From Verrucomicrobiia bacterium (GTDB lineage: Bacteria > Verrucomicrobiota > Verrucomicrobiia > Verrucomicrobiales > DEV007), in NCBI GenBank assembly GCA_030432615.1, contig JAUIGT010000003.1:1-34645 (forward strand): a DNA stretch of 34,645 bases. The letters run 5' to 3'. The notes beneath the pieces were generated by a model, which was not told the DNA's origin, did no database searches, and worked only from the letters and a program-made list of their open reading frames with translations. Positions 25,985-34,645 of this stretch are shown piece after piece. The first letter of the stretch is position 1. Each line of letters opens with the position of its first letter. Made by a program: the position numbers and the translations under genes.

Positions 25985-27715
25985 ATGAAACTCCCGATTC
26001 CCCGGCTCCTCGCCGGCCTGCTTTCCCTTCCCCTCCTTCCCGTCGCCTCCCTTGCCGCGGAACCGGCCGACTCCCTCTCCCCCTCCCTCGGCCAGCTCGG
26101 CGCCCCCATTTCCTGGACCGATCTTCCCGGTTCCGACGGCCTCGTCCACGCCGTCCAGTTCACCCGCGACGACCGGCTCTTTCTCACGCCGAACGAATCC
26201 TTCTTCCCGAAGCTCGGTCTCACCGCCACGGGCGGTGGCCCCATCCCCGATGTCGCGGAACTCAACGGCGGCAAGACCTTCGCCACCATCGAAAAGTGGG
26301 ACGCCGGCGACGCCGCCGAGTGGGGCCTGTGGCTTACGAAAACCGGCTCCCTCGAAGTCGCTGTCCGCATGAGCGGGGGTTCGGGCCGATTCGCCCTGAG
26401 TCTCGGCGAGCAATCGGAAAGCTTCACCCTTCGCGGGGGAAACGAACCCGAAACCGTCACCACCGCCACTTTCTCCCTCCCCGAACCGGGCCGTCACCTC
26501 GTCCGCCTCACCTGCGATGAAGACGGCAGCGGCGCTGTCTTTCACTGGATCGAAATCACCGGCCCCGCCGCGGCCGACGGTGGCGTGATCCGCAAGCGCT
26601 GGCGACCCGCCGCCGCCCACACCAAGTTCACCAGTTCCCGATCGCCCGACCGGGTCCGGCTCTGGGTCATGGAAATGGACGCCGTCCCCGGCGAACTCGA
26701 TTTCTACTCGCCCGTCACCACGCCCTTCGGCTACTACGGCCCGACCTGGAAAGCCGACGGCACGGTGAACACCAGCTTCAACTTCTCCCTCTGGTCCTTT
26801 GGCCGCAACCAGCCCGAGCCTCCCGTCGAACAACTCTCCCACCTGCTCGCCATCGGGAATCCCGACGCGAAATTCAGCGGCTTCGATCACGAGGGCACCG
26901 GGGTGAAGATCCGCGACTGGGAGCCGCTCGAAGGTCGCCAGGGGCAGCGCCAGGTCCTCGCCCTCCGCGTCGAACCTGGTGAAAAATACGACACCTATTT
27001 CAGCTACTTCTACGCCGCCGACGAGCAGCGCTGGCGCCTGTTTGGCGTCGGCAACAAGTGGAACAACGGCAAGCCACTGCAAAATCTCTGGGTCGGGAGT
27101 TTCGTCGAAGTCCCCGGTCCCCCGCCCGTCCAGCGCACCGGCGCCTGGGAGCGCACCATGCGCTACCGCGGCTGGGTCATGAACGATCGCGGTCAGTGGT
27201 TTCCGCTCGACCGGATGGAGCGTGGCAATGTCGACAAGGAAACCGGTCTCACCCACACCGATCGCGGCGTCACCGAGGACGGCTGGTTCTACCTCCAGAC
27301 CGGCGGCTGGGTTTTCCGCAAGGTGCGCGACGACTCTCCTGTCGAAATGCCTGCTGCCCCCCGTCCCGACGACGTCCCCTACCTCGACGAGCAAGCCATC
27401 GACTTTCTGACCGGCCTTCCGAGCGAAATCGTCGTCACCAAGCTCGAACGCGCCGACACCCGAGCCCGGGTCACGTTCGCGGTGAAAAACGCCGGCGAAG
27501 ACGCCCGGGCCGTCATCCATTGGGGCAACGCCGAAGGCCTGACCCTGTTGGATCGCTGGCCCAACCGGGTCGAGTGCACTGAAACGATTCGCGAAGGCGA
27601 AAACCAGTTCGTCTTCGACGGCGTGCCCGAAAGCGAGCCGCTCTTCGTCCGCGTCCTCCTCACCAACGACGAGGGCCAGTTCTGGACGCCCGAGACGACT
27701 CAGGCGTCTCCCTGA
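25985..27715 (+). CDS. DUF3472 domain-containing secreted protein
   Basis: Signal peptide MKLPIPRLLAGLLSLPLLPVASLA; N-terminal carbohydrate-binding-like segment (WDAGDAAEWGLWLTKTGSLEVAVRMSG...GRHLVRLTCDEDG); C-terminal DUF3472-like segment ALRVEPGEKYDTYFSYFYAADEQRWRLFGVGNKWNN...SFVEVPG. Confidence 0.78.
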   Translation: MKLPIPRLLAGLLSLPLLPVASLAAEPADSLSPSLGQLGAPISWTDLPGSDGLVHAVQFTRDDRLFLTPNESFFPKLGLTATGGGPIPDVAELNGGKTFATIEKWDAGDAAEWGLWLTKTGSLEVAVRMSGGSGRFALSLGEQSESFTLRGGNEPETVTTATFSLPEPGRHLVRLTCDEDGSGAVFHWIEITGPAAADGGVIRKRWRPAAAHTKFTSSRSPDRVRLWVMEMDAVPGELDFYSPVTTPFGYYGPTWKADGTVNTSFNFSLWSFGRNQPEPPVEQLSHLLAIGNPDAKFSGFDHEGTGVKIRDWEPLEGRQGQRQVLALRVEPGEKYDTYFSYFYAADEQRWRLFGVGNKWNNGKPLQNLWVGSFVEVPGPPPVQRTGAWERTMRYRGWVMNDRGQWFPLDRMERGNVDKETGLTHTDRGVTEDGWFYLQTGGWVFRKVRDDSPVEMPAAPRPDDVPYLDEQAIDFLTGLPSEIVVTKLERADTRARVTFAVKNAGEDARAVIHWGNAEGLTLLDRWPNRVECTETIREGENQFVFDGVPESEPLFVRVLLTNDEGQFWTPETTQASP

Positions 27716-27817
27716 TCCCGCCTCTCCGCGTTCCGAATTCTCCGCTCCGCCTTTCCTTTGCGCCTAGGGCGCTTTGGCGTTACTGAGTTTGCCCGCTTTC
27801 CCAAGCCCGCCCAACCC

Positions 27818-29338
<1,521 letters not shown>

Positions 29339-29405
29339 TCGACGATTCAGATTCGGCCATTCCGAGATTCCCTTCGCGGCGCGGTTTTGGTAGAGTCTTG
29401 CCACC

Positions 29406-30458
29406 ATGCCTGCCAATGAATCGCCCGAGTTTCTTCATCCTCGCCCTGGTGGATTCAGCCGCCGTGATGCGCTGAAGGCGACGGCGCTGTCGGCGGCCGC
29501 GGCAACGACGGCGCTTGGAGCTCGGGTGGGGACGGCACAGGATGCGGCCGAGGCGAAACCGAAGGACGAGCGGCGGGCTTCGCCGAAGCGGTATGATCGG
29601 ATGAAGAAGTCGATCAATCTCTGGGCGTTCCCGTATCCGGACAAGATGTCGCTCCGGGAATGCCTGCAGTTGGCGAAGGATGCGGGGTTCGACGGGATCG
29701 AGCTGAACTACGACCTGGAGAGCGATCTTTCTCCGAAGGCGACGACGGCCGATTTTCACGAGATTCGGAAAATGGCGGACGAGATCGGGATCGAAATTTC
29801 CGGCCTCTGTTCGTTCCTCTTCTGGCCGTACCCGCTTTCGAGCAACGATGCGGCGAAACGAAATCGCGGCATCGAGCTGGCGGGACTGATCGCGAAGGCG
29901 GCGCACGACCTGGGAGTGGAGAACGTGCTCGTGGTTCCGGGTGCGGTGCACATTCCCTGGAGGGACGATCACGAGCCGGTGGCGAACGACATCTGCGATC
30001 AGCGGGCGAAGGAAGCGGTCGGGCAATTGCTGCGCGACGCCGAGAAACTCGATGTCTGTCTCAACATGGAGAACATCTTCTTCAACGGCTACCTGATGAC
30101 GCCGATGGAGATGAACGCCTTCGTCGATCATTTCTCGAGCGAGCATTGCCGGGTGCATTTCGATACCGGCAACATCATGGAATACCAGTTCCCGGAGCAC
30201 TGGGCGCGCCTGCTCGGTAACCGGACGAAGAACGTGCACCTCAAGGAATTCTCCAAGAAGAGCACGGATCACTCGCTGGAGTGCTTTCGTCCCTTGCTCG
30301 ACGGCACCACGAACTGGCCGGCGGTGATCGAGGAACTCGACCAGGCCGGCTACGAAGGCTTTCTGACCTTCGAGTATTTCCACCCGTGGCAGCACTACCC
30401 GGAGGCGCTGATCCACCAGACGAGCGATTCGTTGGATCGGATGCTGGGCCGGGTTTGA
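29406..30458 (+). CDS. Tat-exported sugar phosphate isomerase/epimerase (TIM barrel, hydroxypyruvate isomerase-like)
   Basis: FSRRDALKATALSAAAATTALGARVGTAQ twin-arginine signal; AP-endonuclease-2-like TIM-barrel motifs DGIELNYDLE, LNMENIFFNGYL, VHFDTGNIMEYQFPEHW, KNVHLKEFSKK, GFLTFEYFHPW. Confidence 0.9.
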   Translation: MPANESPEFLHPRPGGFSRRDALKATALSAAAATTALGARVGTAQDAAEAKPKDERRASPKRYDRMKKSINLWAFPYPDKMSLRECLQLAKDAGFDGIELNYDLESDLSPKATTADFHEIRKMADEIGIEISGLCSFLFWPYPLSSNDAAKRNRGIELAGLIAKAAHDLGVENVLVVPGAVHIPWRDDHEPVANDICDQRAKEAVGQLLRDAEKLDVCLNMENIFFNGYLMTPMEMNAFVDHFSSEHCRVHFDTGNIMEYQFPEHWARLLGNRTKNVHLKEFSKKSTDHSLECFRPLLDGTTNWPAVIEELDQAGYEGFLTFEYFHPWQHYPEALIHQTSDSLDRMLGRV

Positions 30459-30700
30459 ACGTCGAAGCGGCCAGCACTGTCAAAGATCCCTCACCTTCCC
30501 CCGTTGGGTCGCGGACCAGACAGGGTCGAAACGTCATCCCGAGCCATCCACGGTTCCCCGGGCGGTTATCCTGGGGATTTCGTCGGGGTTCCGCTCCAAA
30601 ATCCGCCGGTTTTTCCGGTCGCAAAAGGCCTGTCATGCCCTAGATTTCCGCTTCCCATTCCCCAAATTTTCAAGCCCTCCGAAATAAATTTCCTGCCGTC

Positions 30701-33913
<3,213 letters not shown>

Positions 33914-34003
33914 GCGGCCTCCCGCAATTCATCCCCTCGAATCGCCACCACCGACACGCCCGGGTGACGGTCCCCTGCCAACCTGCCGTGGCGCCGAAAA
34001 ACT

Positions 34004-34031
34004 GGGAATTTTCATGATTCCCGTGTTTTTT
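34004..34031 (+). terminator. Probable Rho-independent terminator downstream of secA
   Basis: GGGAAT-TTTCATG-ATTCCC stem (34004-34009 / 34017-34022) followed by GTG and T6 (34026-34031); A-rich run just upstream may extend pairing. Confidence 0.55.
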
Positions 34032-34105
34032 GGCCCAAGGGCAGCCTCTCGGTCCGATTTCCTTCCCCGATCCCGCAAAAACTACATCTTGTGGCGGTTT
34101 TTCTT

Positions 34106-34134
34106 TTGACACCCCAAGATGTTGTCGGTATGTC
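34106..34134 (+). promoter_or_regulatory. Possible sigma-70-like promoter for nrdR
   Basis: TTGACA (34106-34111), 17-nt spacer, TATGTC (129-134; weak -10), 19 nt before nrdR ATG. Leader would be very short. Confidence 0.3.
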
Positions 34135-34153
34135 TCGTCTTTGAGACGCAAAA

Positions 34154-34645
34154 ATGCGCTGCCTGAAGTGTAACAGCCTCGAAGACAAGGTCATCGATTC
34201 CCGCATGAGCAAGGATGGCTTGTCCATTCGTCGCCGGAGGGAATGCCTGGAGTGCGGCCATCGCTTCACGACCTACGAGCAACTGGAGCACAGCGAGTTG
34301 CGCGTCATCAAACGAGACGGGACCCGCGAACCGTTCAAGCGTGACAAGCTGCTCGACGGCATGGTCCGCGCCTGTGAAAAGCGGCCCGTTTCCATCCATA
34401 TCCTGGAGTCTTCCGCCGACGAGATCACCAACGATCTCGCCACCGAGGGCCTCAAGGAAGTACCGACCCGCCTCATCGGCCCCAAGGTGATGGCGAAACT
34501 GCAGGAGATCGATCCCGTCGCCTTCGTCCGCTACGCCTCGGTCTACCGCCAGTTCCAGGATGTGGGGGAATTCATCGACGAAATCCAATCCCTCGAACGC
34601 CAGCCCATCGATCCCGCCCTCCAGCCCGAACTTTTCGAACCGAAG
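34154..34645 (+). CDS. nrdR: Transcriptional repressor NrdR (3' truncated by window end)
   Basis: MRCLKCNSLEDKVIDSRMSKDGLSIRRRRECLECGHRFTTYEQLE zinc ribbon plus ATP-cone RVIKRDGTREPFKRDKLLDGMVRACEKRPVS...VRYASVYRQFQDVGEFIDEI. Not in ORF track because it runs off the window. Confidence 0.97.
   Translation, partial: MRCLKCNSLEDKVIDSRMSKDGLSIRRRRECLECGHRFTTYEQLEHSELRVIKRDGTREPFKRDKLLDGMVRACEKRPVSIHILESSADEITNDLATEGLKEVPTRLIGPKVMAKLQEIDPVAFVRYASVYRQFQDVGEFIDEIQSLERQPIDPALQPELFEPK

Noticed and set aside
25595-27520. 641-codon minus-strand ORF opposite the PQQ and DUF3472 genes
   Set aside because: Spans two genuine opposite-strand genes; composition typical of GC shadow frames.
27692-27710. GAGACG...CGTCTC inverted repeat at the end of the DUF3472 gene
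   Set aside because: Short, inside coding sequence, without T tract; expected by chance in GC-rich DNA.
27760-27772. GCGCC-TAG-GGCGC hairpin in the trpE leader, considered as attenuator/terminator
   Set aside because: Only 5 bp, no T tract and no Trp-rich leader peptide seen.
30596-30625. CCGG-TTTTT-CCGG in the secA leader as a regulatory hairpin
   Set aside because: 4-bp stem only; no SecM-like arrest peptide found upstream.

Overview
This is a GC-rich window with mostly chromosomal-looking content, most likely from a Verrucomicrobiota/PVC-group bacterium. That placement is inferred from the PVC-type SecA ([24 protein letters not shown]) and the DUF1552 + DUF1592 cytochrome-like gene pair. 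About 19 genes can be supported: DUF1552/DUF1592 pair, a 1446-codon four-hydrolase fusion, an EF-hand SGNH-like protein, an EF-hand alpha/beta hydrolase, bifunctional PutA, a PhoD-like phosphatase, two small membrane proteins, a YegS/DAGK-like kinase, a PF20091-like alpha/beta hydrolase, a small membrane protein, a zinc alcohol dehydrogenase, a GHL10/YngK-like glycosidase, a PQQ-type beta-propeller, a DUF3472-like protein, TrpE, a Tat-exported TIM-barrel isomerase, SecA and a 3'-truncated NrdR. No CRISPR, transposase, phage, rRNA or tRNA was recognised. Most non-routine signals are: (1) a family of paired 3'-intergenic palindromes with a compensatory base-pair change between copies; (2) a four-catalytic-domain secreted hydrolase whose first domain has a Cys nucleophile and whose second has lost the whole triad; (3) a second short dispersed palindromic repeat, tandemly duplicated upstream of one gene; (4) a PVC-type SecA with an extra ~80-residue helical N-terminal insertion; (5) a candidate NrdR box upstream of nrdR. 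Many very long antisense ORFs in the track (up to 1000 codons) are judged to be GC-codon-bias shadows.
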